Assembly (NCBI GenBank): GCA_028386065.3
Contig: JAKUCV010004321.1
Location: 17,735-81,734, forward strand
Length of the DNA: 64,000 nt
Source: Turnera subulata
Taxonomy: Eukaryota > Streptophyta > Magnoliopsida > Malpighiales > Passifloraceae
Direction: 5' to 3'
Part shown: positions 51,511 through 63,878 of the stretch, piece after piece
Position numbering within the stretch: position 1 is the stretch's first letter
Layout of the letters: each line of letters starts with the position of its first letter
The notes under the pieces: generated by a model
Databases searched by the model: none
Seen by the model: only the letters and a program-made list of their open reading frames with translations
What the model was told of the DNA's origin: nothing
Made by a program: the position numbers and the translations under genes

Positions 51511-54057
51511 TTTTGGGTCTGATTTGTTTCAGTTAATGAAAAAAAAAGTAATTACTGAACCCCCAAAATTCCTCTCCTATAGCGCCAAAATTTCCCTCTC
51601 CTAAACCTCCCAAAAATTTCCCTCTCCTAAATCCCAAAAAAATAACCGAACCCTAACCAAAATTAAATCATCCTCAAATCTTTCTGTTCCACCTCCAGCC
51701 AACTCCCCTCTCCTAGTTATGAAAATCTCCTCTTCCACCTCCATTACATAGCCACACTGACATAGCACGCACGACGGGAGTTCCAGAGGCGTTGAGAAAG
51801 TCAAGACGCGGCGGCTCGCGAGGCATTGCAGGAGGAAGCCCGCAAAGAGACGCAATCCTTTGCACTAATTAACTTCTGTGAGTGAGTGAAATCCTTTTCT
51901 TAAACTAATTTTGTTTGGTTTCGGTGTTCTTGGGGTTTGCTCATTTCTAGTGATTAGTTCTCTGGTTATTTTGGTTTACGAAGAACAGGTTCTGCAAAAT
52001 TGGTTCCTATGCTTGCTTGTTTTGTTAATTTGCACAAGTCTGCCACTAGTTCTGGATCTTTGTTCTTTTTGCTTTTGATGTCTTCAGTTGATTCCCCAAG
52101 TGTATTTGTAGGCCTGGTTTGATTTCTCTTCTACTGTTTCTTTGGTTAATGCAGTCTCTTTTTAATTCTTGTGCCATTAGGAGATTTTAAGGATTTTGAG
52201 GGTTTCTATCTCTGGTTAATGCAGTCTCTTTTTTTTTTTTTTTGTAAAGTTAATGCAGTCTCTTTTTAATGCTTATTTTTGTCTTTGTTGTATTTTTTAT
52301 GTTTGCTTTCACCTTGAATCTTTTATGAGCCTTCTTTTGGTGTTGTTTCAGTTGGCTTAGTGATAAGGCTGATTTACTTTCCGTTCTGTTTTTTAATTTG
52401 TCAAAAACATTCTTTGGTTCAGGTGCTAAACACATTCCATATGAATGCATGTTTGGGTGTTTGTGTTGTTTGTCTCTGTGTATGCACATGTGTGTGTGTG
52501 AGTGGTTGTTCTCCATATGTATATATCTGTTAGTTAATTTTGTCTTACCTTGTGGCTGTGAGTTGTGAGTTATTAGCTTCTGCCATGGTCGGTCATTTAA
52601 GCGTCAGTTTGGGTTCTGACGTTGTTTTCCACTTCGTTATGTAGTGTTTAAGTGTTTTTTTTTTTAAAGAAAGAATTTATTGTTAAACATGGATGCCTTT
52701 CAACAAAGAGAGTGTAATAGTCATACCTTGGACTATATAATCTCTTATATATTGGGTCCAATTGTCTGAATTTATTTTCTGCAGCTATTAAGTTCCTACA
52801 TTGTTCCTGCTCTATTTGTTCTACTGCAGCTTCTATACGTATTTGGTTTGTTTTGTTGGTCTTGATACTGCCTCATAATCATATATGTGCCTTCATTCGG
52901 TTGATATATGAGCGTGGTTCTTGCCTTTTTACTTGCTGCCAAAAGGGAAAATGTAAAGCATGGACATATATATTTATTCTTGTCTGCTTTCTCAGGTCTC
53001 CTATTCTTTTTTTAATATACTAACTCATGTCTCCTATTCTACTGCCTTGAAATAATTCTGCCAATACATGTCTTCATGATTAAGTAATAATATTCTTCAT
53101 GTGCCTTTTAATTTTTATCATTTTCACTATTAAATGATTTTCCTCAAACTAAATGGCATCTTTGCTTTTCGATAAGGGGAGTTTCATGACCTCTGCATGT
53201 TTGTTTTTTTTGTTTGCCTATTTTTACTTTCATCTCCAGTTAGTACAAATGGCTTTGAAATATTTAGTTTTATAACTACTTGCCCTGCTTTCCATTTTTA
53301 AAAAAAGGAAGTTGTGATGCTCCATTTATCTTTCTTGTGCGTGACTATATACTTGGTTGGTTATTAGCTATTGTGGGCTGCTTGTTTCTTTTCTGCAGGT
53401 CCTTCCTTTTGCCACATTATCTAGTTTTTGGATATTTAATTAATGGTTGAATCTCTGACTTTGTACTGTTTTGGTTGGTGAATGTTGTTATATAGCAAAT
53501 GCACATTGGCCTCTTCAACTAACTCTCGCTTGTCGATCTAGATTTGCTGCCATTTCGCTCAAATCACTAGGCAAGGTTTGTTCTCTGTCATTCCTTAGTT
53601 TTCTCCAATACACAATAGGCAAGGTTGATGGTGACTAAAAATTAATGGTTCTTTTTGCAGTCTATTACACTAATTATTTAAGGGAGAGCATTCTAGAGTT
53701 TGCCCTTTTTGCATAATCAAGTGAAGCCACTTTCCAAAATAGTATGTTTCACATCTTTTATTTTTTCTCGGTGTGCAACATGCCTTGTCCCTTCGTTATT
53801 GCTTTTTGGTGCTTGTTGGTTTTTAGTTACATCTCTTACGTTGAGGTAGCCAAGTTAGTTCCTTTGATTATCTACTGCTGGTTAATGCTAAATTATTGAT
53901 TAAATTGGTATGAAGAAATAATGTTAAAGTTGTTATTTAAACTTACCTGGAATGGTTATTGATGGATTAAATGAGTTGGCTACTGATTCATTGATGTTAG
54001 TATATGTTGGTTGATAGATAATTTTTATAAAAAATATTGCTTTTGTAGATATTTACA
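51511..54057. other. CACTA 5' region upstream of the transposase
   Basis: T-rich non-coding DNA, probably promoter, untranslated exon and intron of the transposase gene. A TTTTTGTAG acceptor-like site lies just before the coding start. A short direct repeat containing GTTAATGCAGTCTC occurs at about 52147, 52217 and 52246. No other gene is seen. Confidence 0.5.
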
Positions 54058-54957
54058 ATGGATAAATCCTGGATTCGAAAGCCGAGGAACACACCTGAAT
54101 ACCTAGTTGGTTTAGAACAATTCCTAGACTTTGCATTTAAAAATGCTGCGATTGTGGATAGAATTAAATGTCCATGTCCTAAATGTGCTTTTGTAATGTG
54201 GCATACTAGGGATGTAGTATATGAACATCTGGTTTGCCAACCATTTCCTCAAAATTATGTTACTTGGTGTCGTCACGGGGAAACAAATGTAGTTAGCAAT
54301 TCACCTAACATACAGATTCCACAAAATGCATCCCATTATGAGAATCCTGTACAAATGTTGATGAATGAAGCATTTGGAGACCTAAGGAATGAATGTAACC
54401 ATGAGGGCCCATCACATGTAGGAGTTGAAGGAGAGATGTCAAATGATAATTTTGGTCCAGAATATAGGGAATTCTTTGAGTTACTTAGGGATGGCAATCA
54501 AGAATTATATGAAGGATCAAAGTATTCAAAACTAAAATTTTTGTTAAAACTATATCACATTAAGTGTTTGTGTGGTATAAGTAACAAGAGGATGGGGATG
54601 ATATTAGATTTGTTGAGAGATGCATTTGAGTTTGCAAAACTTCCCAAATCTTTCCATGAGGCCAAAAAACCTATAAACAAACTTTCCTTGAAAATATATC
54701 AACATCGAAGCTTGCCGGAATGATTGTATGTTGTATTGGGGTGATGATGTCAACGAAGAGAAATGTAGAGTTTGTGAGGCGTCTAGATGGAAATCTGCAG
54801 ATAGTGCAGATAATACGAGTTCTTCCTCTGTTGGACGCACATCTAAGAGGAGAGAGCCAGTTGAGAAGAGGAAGCCAACTAAAGTTCTTCATTATTTTCC
54901 ATTGAAAACACGGTTGCAAAGGCGGTTCATGTGCTCTAAGACTGCAGAGCATATGAG
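54058..54957 (+). pseudogene. CACTA transposase, N-terminal part
   Basis: MDKSWIRKPRNTPEYLVGLE and then CPCPKCAF, YEHLVCQPFPQNYVTWCRHG is the transposase-associated domain typical of plant CACTA proteins, with its zinc-binding cysteines. The tnp2 transposase domain begins with KFLLKLYHIKCLCGISN. A one-base insertion near 54690 shifts the frame, which resumes ACRNDCMLYWGDDVNEEKC and HYFPLKTRLQRRFMCSKTAE. The gene is then cut at 54957 by the copia element and continues at 59716. Confidence 0.85.
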
Positions 54958-56120
54958 TGTTAGTGTAATGCCCAAAAGCCAAACATTAGATGATTATATA
55001 GTCATGTATTTTGATTAAGGTCTTATTCCAATAAATATATTAATCTTTCTTGAACATATTTATAACCTAAGAATATTTTCATATTCTTAAAATGTCCCTA
55101 GTCGATTATTATTATGGATGGGTTGTAATAATAAATTAAGACCAGTATATGTTGAGAATTATATGAGAAAGGAATTCTACATATGGGTACAAGTTAGAGA
55201 ACTTGTGGACTGGACTGATCCGACATAAGAACACTACATGGACCGTTATATATATATTGTCATTAGTGGTTCTTATATGTATTGTCACTAGACCTGAGAT
55301 CATCAAGGTTCCTAACATATGAGTCGTGTGCTTTGACGTTACTCTTAGTTACCCGTAACTGAGTAAACCTTAGAGTAATTGTTGGGTATATGATAATATT
55401 GTGTAGTGGGTTTTGTATGATCAAGATGGAATTCGTCTAGCCCATATAACGAGAATTATATCAGTTGGGCCCCTCGATAGAGTTGAATTGTAAATGCATG
55501 GCCATGCTCAGATTAAGTGATATGGTGATATCAGTTGTATCTGTTTTACACAGTTAACTCAGGGATCAAGATACCTTAGATTAAACATAGACGAGAATGA
55601 CATATTCCATGGCTCGTGTTTGATCTTGATATTATGAGACAAAAGAACAGTGACATTTTTCTGAGGCATAATGAATCAGTACTGATCTGGTCACTTGGGT
55701 AGCAAAGATGTGTTGCTAGACACCGCTCATTGTTTTTTAATTATAAATGAGAGTTTATAATTATTGCCAACATGATTAGTGCCTACAGGGTCACACACTT
55801 AGAGCTGTTGATTCGAGCTAGTGGTTAGAATATGGTTAGACTATGGTTCGACCAGGTTATTGAGTTAGTGATTGGACCATGGTTGGACTGGGTCATTTGG
55901 GTTGATTTGGTTTACTAATTACCAGAATTATTGAACCAGAATTAATGCCATATGATGTGTAATCCTATATATGCTGATATATATGTTAATGCCATAGTGG
56001 AGACATGAAGATAGTGGAAACATAATCATTAAAGCTAATGCATGATTATGTTGTCCATTGTCTAATTAAACTATGCATTAGGTGTGAATGATATGTGTGA
56101 AGGTTGATCAGATTTTTCAG
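54958..56120 (+). repeat. 5' LTR of the copia element, truncated
   Basis: It matches 58210-59372 closely. Similarity ends at TTTTTCAG, where integrase coding sequence takes over, showing a deletion that removed the last 340 bp of the LTR. Confidence 0.85.
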
Positions 56121-58190
56121 AATCCTTTGAAAAGTTCAAAGAATTCAAGAATGAAGTACAGAATCAACTTGGTAAGAGTATTAAAATACTTCGATCTGAT
56201 CGAGGAGGTGAATACTTAGACCAAGAATTTCTTGATCTTCTAAAGGAATGTGGTATAGTATCACAATTTACTCCACCAGGTACACCTCAATGGAATGGTG
56301 TATCTGAAAGGAGAAATAGAACTCTATTAGACATGGTTCGTTCTATGATGAGTCAAGCTGACCTTCCTTCTTTATTTTTGGGTCATGCTTTATTGACTGC
56401 TGCCTTTACACTTAACCGTGTTCCATCTAAATCGGTTGAAAAGACACCATATGAGATGTGGACTGGGAAACACCCCAGTTTGTCTTTTATGAAGATTTGG
56501 GGTTGTGAGGCTTACGTAAGACGACAAGCATCAGACAAACTCGGCCCTAGATCTGACAAGTGCCTTTTTGTTGGATATCTTAAAGAAACTAAAGGATATT
56601 ATTTCTATAATCCCATAGAGCAAAAAGTGTTTGTTGCTCGTACTGCTATTTTTCTTGAAAAAGAATTTATTTCTAGAAAGATCAATGGGAAAAAAATAGA
56701 ACTCCAAGAAGTTCGAGCACAACAAGAGGCTATAGAGAATGAGATGGAACAAGAACAAGAAGTTGTTGTGGGCGAAAATCATGTACCTGTAACATATCGA
56801 CCACTTAGGTCTGATAGGACTCGGTATGAGCCTAAGAGATATGAATTTCTTTTGACTCATACTGGAGACGTAATGCTCATGGATGAAGATGAGCCCACTT
56901 CCTATCAGCAGGCTATTACGGGTCCAGACTCTAAGAAGTGGCTAGAAGCCATGAATTCTGAGATGGAATCCATGTATGAAAACAAGGTGTGGACATTGGT
57001 TGATCTACCAGAAGGGGTAAAACCCATTGGGTGCAAGTGGGTCTTTAAGAAAAAGACCGACATGGATGGTAATATGATTACTTTTAAAAGGCGATTGGTT
57101 ATGAAAGGTTTCAAACAAGTTCATGGTATTGACTATGATGAAACTTTTTCGCCAGTTGCCACGGTTAAATCCATCTGAATTCTATTGGCTATAGCTGCAT
57201 ACCATGATTATGAAATATGACAGATGGATGTCAAAACCACTTTCCTTATTGGAAATTTTTTGAGGATGTGTAAATGACACAACCTTAAGGTTTTGTCACT
57301 CTAGAGAATGCTAATAAGGTATGCAAATTACAAAGATCCATTTATGGATTAAAGCAAGCTTATAGGAGTTGGAATCTTTGTTTTGATGAAGTAATCAAAC
57401 AGTTTGGTTTCATTAAAAATGAAGATGAGCCATGTGTTTACAAGAAGGTTAGTGGGAGCACTATCATTTTCTTGCTATTGTATGTTGACGACATTCTGCT
57501 CATTGGGAATGATATTCCAACACTACAGTCTGTAAAGACTTGGTTAGGAAAAAATTTTACAATGAAGGACTTAGGAGAAGCTGCCTACGTGCTAGGTATA
57601 AAGATCTATAGAGATAGATCCAAAAGGCTTCTTGGCCTAGGTCAAAGTACATATATTGACAAGGTCCTTAAAAGGTTTAGCATGCAAGATTCGAAGAAAG
57701 GTTTCTTGCCCATGTCACATGGCATAACTCTCTCAAAGAATCAATGTCCTAGTACATCTAAGAAGAGAGCGAATGAGTAAGATCCCTTATGCATCAGCAA
57801 AAGGATCTATCATGTATGCCATGATATGTACTCGACCAGATGTCGCATATGCATTAAGTGTCACAAGCATATATTAATCTGATCCAGGTGAAAGTCACTG
57901 GACAGCAATTAAGAATATCCTTAAGTACTTGAGAAGAACTAAGGATGCATTCCTTGTATATGGAAGTGTTGACGAGCTTGTTGTAAAGGGTTACACAGAT
58001 GCCAGCTTCCAAACTGATAGGGATGACTATAGATCGCAGACATGATATGTGTTTTGTCTTAGAGGCGATGTGAGTCTGTGCAAAGTTCCTTCTGAGAACA
58101 ATGTAGTAGATCCATTAACTAAGCCGTTCACACAGCAGAAGCATGATGGTCATGGTAGATCCATTGGTATTAGATACATGGATGATTGAC
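56121..58190 (+). pseudogene. Copia pol: integrase, reverse transcriptase, RNase H
   Basis: Integrase begins inside its core at ILRSDRGGEY and continues through NGVSERRNRTLLDMVRSMM and NRVPSK, with the first catalytic aspartate lost upstream. The reverse transcriptase runs through WVFKKKTDMDGN, DYDETFSPVATV, MDVKTTFLIGNF and LLYVDDILLIGND (57475). TGA stops at 57176-57178 and 57218-57220 break it. RNase H is recognisable around 57800-58020 (CTRPDVAYALSVTS, YTDASFQTD), then a deletion joins it to the pol C-terminus (ENNVVDPLTKPFTQQKHD). No longer functional. Confidence 0.85.
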
Positions 58191-58209
58191 TTTAGTGCAA
58201 GTAGGAGAT

Positions 58210-59710
58210 TGTTAGTGTAATGCCCAAAAGCCAATCATTGGATGATTATATATTCACGTATTTTGATTAAGGCCGTATTGCAATAAATATGTTAATCTTG
58301 CTTGAACATATTTATAACCTAAGAATATTTTACATTCTTAAAATGTTCCTAGTCGATTATTATTATGGATGGGTTGTAATAATAAATTAAGACTAGCGTA
58401 TGTTGAGAATTATATGAGATATGAATTCTACATACGGGTACAAGTTAGAGAACTTGTGGACTGGACAGACCCGACATAAGAACACTACATGGACCGTTAT
58501 ATATATATTGTCATTATTGGTTCTTATATGTATTGTCCCTAGACCTGAGATCATCAAGGTTCCCAACATATGAGTCGTGTGCTTTGACATTACTCTTAGT
58601 TACCCGTAACTGAGTAAACCTTAGAGTAATTGTTGGGTATATGATAATATTGTGTAGTGGGTTTTGTATGATCAAGATGGAATTCGTCTAGTCCATATAA
58701 CTGGAATTATATCAGTTGGGCCTCTTGATAGAATTTTACTGTAAATGCATGGCCATGCTCAGATTAAGTGATATGGTGATATCATTTGTATCTATTTCAC
58801 ACAGTTAACTCAGGGATCAAGAAACCTAAGATTAAACATATACGAGAATGACATATTCCATGTCTCGGGTTTGATCTTGATATTATGAGACAAAAGGACA
58901 ATGACATTTTTCAGAGGCATAATGAATTAGTACTGATCTGGTCACTTGGGTAGCAATGATGTATTGCTAGACAACGCTCATTGTTTATAATTATAAATAA
59001 GAGTTTATAATTATTGCCAACGTGATTAGTGCCTACAGGGTCACACACTTAGAGCTGTTGATTCGAGCTAGTGGTTAGACCACGGTTGGACTATGGTTCG
59101 TCCAGGTTATTGAGTTAGTGGTTAGACCATGATTGGACCGGGTCATTTGGGTTGATTTGGTTTACTAATTACGAGAATTATTGAACCAGAATTAATGATA
59201 TATGATGTGTAATCCTATATAGGCTGATATATATGTTTAATGCCATAGTGGAGACATGATGATAGTGGAAACATAATCATTAAAGCTAATGCATGATTAT
59301 GTTGGCCATTGTCTAATTAAACTATGCATTAGGTGTGAATGATATGTGTGATGGTTGATCAGATTTTTCAGACTAAGCAAAACACACATTCATTTGTCAA
59401 ACACATCAAACACTCTCTAGTCTCTTGCTCTCGGAATTCTGCAGCTAGCACTGCGGTTCGGGAGTGCTCGGGTTAGTGATCGTGTGACGGTTGCTAGCAG
59501 TCATCAACGGTTCGTGTGGATACCATAGGGGAATCAGATTTTTGTCTAGTTCTTGCTGGTTCGGCTCAACAATTGAGTGAAAGAACTCAACCCAACCAGG
59601 TATTAAATTCTTGTTATTCAGTTTATCCCGTTTCACATGGATCCTCCATTAGTTCCGTGTTATTTCCGCTGCGTGTTGCATCTACTTGTTGTTGTACCCG
59701 GTTACTTAAA
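58210..59710 (+). repeat. 3' LTR of the copia element
   Basis: This 1.5-kb LTR starts TGTTAGTGTA. The end at CTTAAA (59710) is inferred from the position where the CACTA frame resumes and is a degenerate match to CTAACA. Confidence 0.7.
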
Positions 59711-59715
59711 TTGAG

Positions 59716-60541
59716 GTGGAATAAGGAAGGAGATAAATTTGATGGATTGATGAGACATCCAAGATATGGCGAAGCATGGAAAAAATTTGTTGTAACATTT
59801 CCTGAATTCGCATCTGAACCTAGGAATGTTCAATTAGGCCTAGCAAGTGATGGTTTTAACCCATTTGGAAATATGAGTACCACTTATAGCATTTGGCCTG
59901 TGGTTTTGATTCCATATAACCTTCCTCCTTGGTTATAAGTGAAGCAACACAATTTTATTTTGTCAATGATCATTCCAGGAAAACAACCAGTTGGTGATAA
60001 CATAGAAGTTTACTTTCAACATCTAATTAGGGAGTTAAATGAGTTGTGGAGTGAAGGGGTACAAACTTTTGATTCATCTAACAACACAATATTCACGATG
60101 CGGGCAGCACTAATGTGGACAATTAGTGATTTTCCTGGTCTTGATACACTATCTGGGTAGAATACTCATCTTGGGCCTGCTTGTCCTACTTGCAATTTTG
60201 ATACTGAACCATGTAGGCTTCCACATAGTGGTAAATGGTGCTTCATGGGTCGTCGGTGCTTTCTAAGGAGAAATCGAAGATTTAGAATGATGAGACTGAG
60301 GTTCAATGGAACTACAGAGGAGAGGAATCCACCCACAAGATTATCTAGAACAAACATCTTCCAACAAGTAAGTCATATCATTAACAAATTTGGGAGAGAA
60401 CCAGAGTCAACACATACTGGTACGAGTGGGAAGAAGATGAAGTCTAAAAGCAGAAATATTGGTACGAGTGGTCCTGAAAAATGGAAGAGGAGGAGCATAT
60501 TCTTCCAACTTCCATACTGGGAATCGTTTGCTGCTATTACT
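59716..60541 (+). pseudogene. CACTA transposase, tnp2 core (continued)
   Basis: The frame continues RWNKEGDKFDGLMRHPRYGE, then FASEPRNVQLGLASDGFNPF and GNMSTTYSIWPVVLIPYNLP, the most conserved stretch of plant tnp2 transposases. MRAALMWTISDFPG and CPTCNFDTEPCRL follow. In-frame stops at 59936-59938 (TAA) and about 60158-60160 (TAG) inactivate it. Coding similarity ends where the Sirevirus-like element 2 inserts. Confidence 0.85.
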
Positions 60542-61973
60542 TGTTAGAACCTATGTCTTCATGGTTCATTCATTACAGGTTTTGATAAATGACAAACCAA
60601 GATCATAACCAAGATGAAGCAAAAAGAAATCAAGCAAACAAATACTCAACCAAAGTGATCAAGAATTCAAGTGAAGATATGATCAAGAGTTGAAGTGCAA
60701 AAAAGAGCAAGAGAAGTTAGGACCCATTTGTACAAGGTAAAACACTCAACTTCTCTTAGGCATTGGCTCAAACAAAACACATTTCAATCATACAATTCAT
60801 TAGCATGATTTCAAACATAAAGATGTGTTTTTAGTCCAAAACATCGATGTTCTGAAAGCAAACATCGATGTTCTGTTTTTCAAGTTTTTCAAAATATTGG
60901 CAGTAGCTCTAAAACATCGATGTTGGATTATAAAACATCGATGTTCTTGTGACCGTTGGTCAAAACATCGATGTTGTAATTAAAACATCGATGTTGTGAT
61001 TTCTTCAAGGTTTTCCAAAATTTTGCCGAAGCCAAAAAACATCGATGTTGGAAAATTAAACATCGATGTTTCACAAAACATCGATGTTTCATCTTCAAAC
61101 ATCGATGTTCTGGCATAGACCCTTTTTCATCATATTTTTGCGAAGCCAAAAAACATCGATGTTGGTTTAGAGAACATCGATGTTGTAATGATAACATCGA
61201 TGTTCCGCAGACAAACATCGATGTTCTACTAGCCGTTGGAGCAATAATTTAAAATTGCTGGCTAAAACATCGATGTTTAAAGTGAAAACATCGATGTTTT
61301 GCCGTTGTAGCAGACAACTTTTCAGCACCCACTATGTTTTGTTTAAGGCTGTTTTTGGGTGGATTTAAAACGGCTCTATAACTTTTCAAAGCTATAAATT
61401 GAGCATTTTTAGCTGTGTTTCAAGGTGAATCAACTCTCTACTTACATGCATTCATCTCATACATTCAAATCAATCTTTGTTGAGCCAATATCCTATTGAG
61501 GATTTGAGAGTTGCCTTTTAGAGCTTCATTTGTACACTCACATCTGCTCTTTGAGAGAGACCTCTTGTTTGAGTGATTATTGTGTTGTTATACACCTTGA
61601 GGGAGGTTAGTTCCCTTGGTTAGATTCATAAGAAGAGGGGTATATCTTCTTGTGTGAGAAGTCTTGAAGTGAGGTATCTTCAAGCAAGAGAGCTGAAGTT
61701 CATGTGACTTGAACTTTCAGGGTTTAGGATTCTTGTGACTAGAATTCCTAGGTTGTAACGGTTTGTTAAGCACCCGTAAGCTTAACGTAGATAGTGAAAT
61801 CTTCAAGTGAGACTTGAAGGGCTGGATTAGCCACACTAGTAGAGTGTGTGTGAACCAGGATAAATTTCTTGTGTCCTTCATTCTTTTAATTCCGCATTTA
61901 ATTCCTGCTTATTTCGTTTTTATTCGATTATCGCTATTCACCCCCCCTCTAGCGAAGGGCTATTGTTCTAACA
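60542..61973 (+). repeat. 5' LTR of Sirevirus-like element 2
   Basis: The 1432-bp LTR has TGTTAG and CTAACA ends. It is well conserved with element 1 in the array layout, the region after 61680 and the last 200 bp, but strongly diverged between about 61300 and 61660. The TATA box is at 61393-61400. Confidence 0.9.
60840..61298. repeat. Array of 16 palindromes in eight pairs, element 2
   Basis: All 16 copies are perfect and start at 60840, 60861, 60913, 60934, 60964, 60984, 61038, 61059, 61077, 61098, 61152, 61173, 61193, 61214, 61266 and 61287. Spacing within pairs is 20-21 bp. Gaps between pairs (52, 30, 54, 18, 54, 20 and 52) match the element 1 LTR within one or two bases although several spacers differ in sequence. 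Confidence 0.95.
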
Positions 61974-62029
61974 ATTGGTAGCGGAGCCTAACTCTCTGAA
62001 AGACTTAACCGTTTGAGAGGAAAATTTTC

Positions 62030-63394
62030 ATGGCTTGTTCAAATTATTTGTATGCAGGAATCACTGAAGGACAATCCACTACCCGTGCACCATTCTTTGA
62101 CGGGACAAATTACGCATATTGGAAGGAAAGGATGAGAATCTTCATCCAAGCCAATAACTTTGCAGCTTGGCTAACGATAAAGAATGGCGTTCAAGTTCCG
62201 ACAAGGACGGAAGCAGGGTACAACGAAGATGACATCCAAAGAATCGAAAACCACTCCAAGGCAATACACATGCTCCAATGTGCAGTCAATCCGAATGACT
62301 ATCAAATGATCTCGCACTGCGCAACGGCCAAGGAGATGTGGGAAATGCTGGGAGTCATCTATGAGGAAACCGACAGCAAGCAAGATGAAACTGTCAACCT
62401 CTGTTGCATGGCAAATGAAGAATCTCCGGAAGAGGTAAGTACTTCCTATTCGAATGATGATTATACATTTGAAGAGCTGCAAGATGCATTTAGTGAATTG
62501 TATAGTAAATTCATTTCTGTTTCAAATGTTAATAAGAACTTAAAGAAACAGAACAAGACCCTAGAAAATAATGTAGAATTATTATCACATGATAAGGATG
62601 AGTTGTTAAGCAAAATTGATGAGCTTGGAAAAGAAAAGCATGCTCTTAATATGTCTTGCAATGAACTTAATGAGAAGATATCCTCAAATGTATGTTCTTG
62701 TGTTGAATTGGGAAAAGAGAATGAATCTCTTAAGCATCAAGTTGATGATTTGAAGAATACATTAGAGAAGTTTACTAATGGTAGAGATAGTCTTAATCTT
62801 CTTCTAGGACAACAAAGAAGTCCAACACAAAAAGAAGGATTAGGTGCATCTAATGTGTCAAATGATGTCAAACCTACTGTGCTTAATGCTAAGACACATA
62901 AACATGATGCTTCATCTTCTACCTATCATATTAGATCACGTGTTCATGACACAAGATCATGTATTCATCATAGAAGGTCATATGGTCAAAATGCCAAACC
63001 AAATGCAAGTAGTGGAAAAGTTCACTATGCTAAAATGTATGCTTACAATGGTAGATCAAATGCTAACGTTGGAAGATCACATATACACACCGCTAAAAAT
63101 GAAAGGCTACAATTTACAAAACCTAGGAAATATGTGACTCAATTTAGGGAAAACAAGATTATACCTAGGGAAGACAAGTATGCTAGATTGCATGAACATA
63201 GGCAATATGGTACCTATAACCAACCTAGAAGAATGCACAATCCAAATGTTATTTGCCATTATTGTAATAGGATAGGACACATTGCTCCTGCTTGTTTTAC
63301 TAGGCATAGGCATTGGGCACAAGAAGAAGCTCATTACCACTATGCTCCTAACCATCAAGGACCCAAAAAGATTTGGGTACCAAAATCTCTTTGA
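62030..63394 (+). CDS. Shortened Sirevirus-like gag, 454 aa
   Basis: The N-terminus reads FFDGTNYAYWKERMRIFIQA, then DYQMISHCATAKEMWEMLGV. It jumps at the same point as the element 1 gag to an acidic segment (EESPEEVSTSYSN), followed by a long coiled coil, a histidine-, serine- and arginine-rich region with repeated HxxxS/R units (residues about 285-350), and the zinc knuckle CHYCNRIGHIAPACFTRHRH. The missing central gag portion shows common ancestry with element 1. The frame is intact. Confidence 0.8.
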   Translation: MACSNYLYAGITEGQSTTRAPFFDGTNYAYWKERMRIFIQANNFAAWLTIKNGVQVPTRTEAGYNEDDIQRIENHSKAIHMLQCAVNPNDYQMISHCATAKEMWEMLGVIYEETDSKQDETVNLCCMANEESPEEVSTSYSNDDYTFEELQDAFSELYSKFISVSNVNKNLKKQNKTLENNVELLSHDKDELLSKIDELGKEKHALNMSCNELNEKISSNVCSCVELGKENESLKHQVDDLKNTLEKFTNGRDSLNLLLGQQRSPTQKEGLGASNVSNDVKPTVLNAKTHKHDASSSTYHIRSRVHDTRSCIHHRRSYGQNAKPNASSGKVHYAKMYAYNGRSNANVGRSHIHTAKNERLQFTKPRKYVTQFRENKIIPREDKYARLHEHRQYGTYNQPRRMHNPNVICHYCNRIGHIAPACFTRHRHWAQEEAHYHYAPNHQGPKKIWVPKSL

Positions 63395-63520
63395 TTTGTT
63401 TTGCAGGTATGCTTGAAGGCATCAAGTGTACTTTGGTACCTTGATTGCGGATGCTCCAAGCAAATAACTAAAGAAGCATCCAAGTTCTTAATCAATTCTT
63501 GTAGAAATGCAAGAATGAGT
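63395..63520 (+). pseudogene. Start of copia protease, truncated
   Basis: A frame after gag reads VLWYLDCGCSKQ-like residues as in element 1, again with cysteine for the usual serine of the DSG motif. The rest of pol is deleted, and polypurine tracts begin at about 63551. Confidence 0.6.
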
Positions 63521-63550
63521 GTTGTTTTTGTAGGTACCCCGCATTTATGC

Positions 63551-63878
63551 AAAAAGAAAGGGGGAACATGCCATATATGAAGGAGGACATGGAAATAAGA
63601 TCATTAAGGGTCATTCCATTCTTAATTTCAGCATATATAGAAGTGTATAGGTGTAGCTAATATGTTTCAAAAGCTCCACCTACTTCTTACATAAGCACTT
63701 CCCAACCTCTTCTCATTGCTATTTCTTTTTGCTAATGCCAAAAAGGGGAAAGATAGGAAGAAGTATATGCAACAAGATAGGGGGAATTATAGTTTGTAAA
63801 ACATAGGGAGAATCATCTTTATGTTATAAACATTAGCATATACTTCTAGGTGTTTGTCATTATCAAAAAGGGGGAAAT
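63551..63878 (+). promoter_or_regulatory. Multiple polypurine tracts, element 2
   Basis: AAAAAGAAAGGGGGAA (63551), AAAAAGGGGAAAG (about 63740), ATAGGGGGAA (about 63778), ATAGGGAGAA (about 63803) and AAAAAGGGGGAAAT ending at 63878. The last abuts the 3' LTR. Spacing and flanks resemble element 1. Confidence 0.75.

Larger units (their letters stand above)
54958..59710 (+). mobile_element. Copia element with truncated 5' LTR, inserted in the CACTA transposase
   Basis: The left LTR (54958-56120) is cut at its 3' end and joins directly to integrase at 56121, so the primer-binding site, gag and protease are deleted. The right LTR (58210-59710) is longer and follows a purine-rich AGTAGGAGAT tract. 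Both begin TGTTAGTGTAATGCCC. ATGAG before and TTGAG after form an imperfect 5-bp target duplication, and the CACTA reading frame resumes exactly after it. Confidence 0.8.

Noticed and set aside
51601..51855. 84-aa minus-strand ORF in the CACTA leader
   Set aside because: No similarity or promoter was recognised, and length is within chance expectation.
60840..61298. CRISPR-like array of regularly spaced repeats
   Set aside because: The repeats are 12-bp palindromes with 9-base spacers inside plant LTRs. There are no cas genes, and the same array recurs in the other LTRs.
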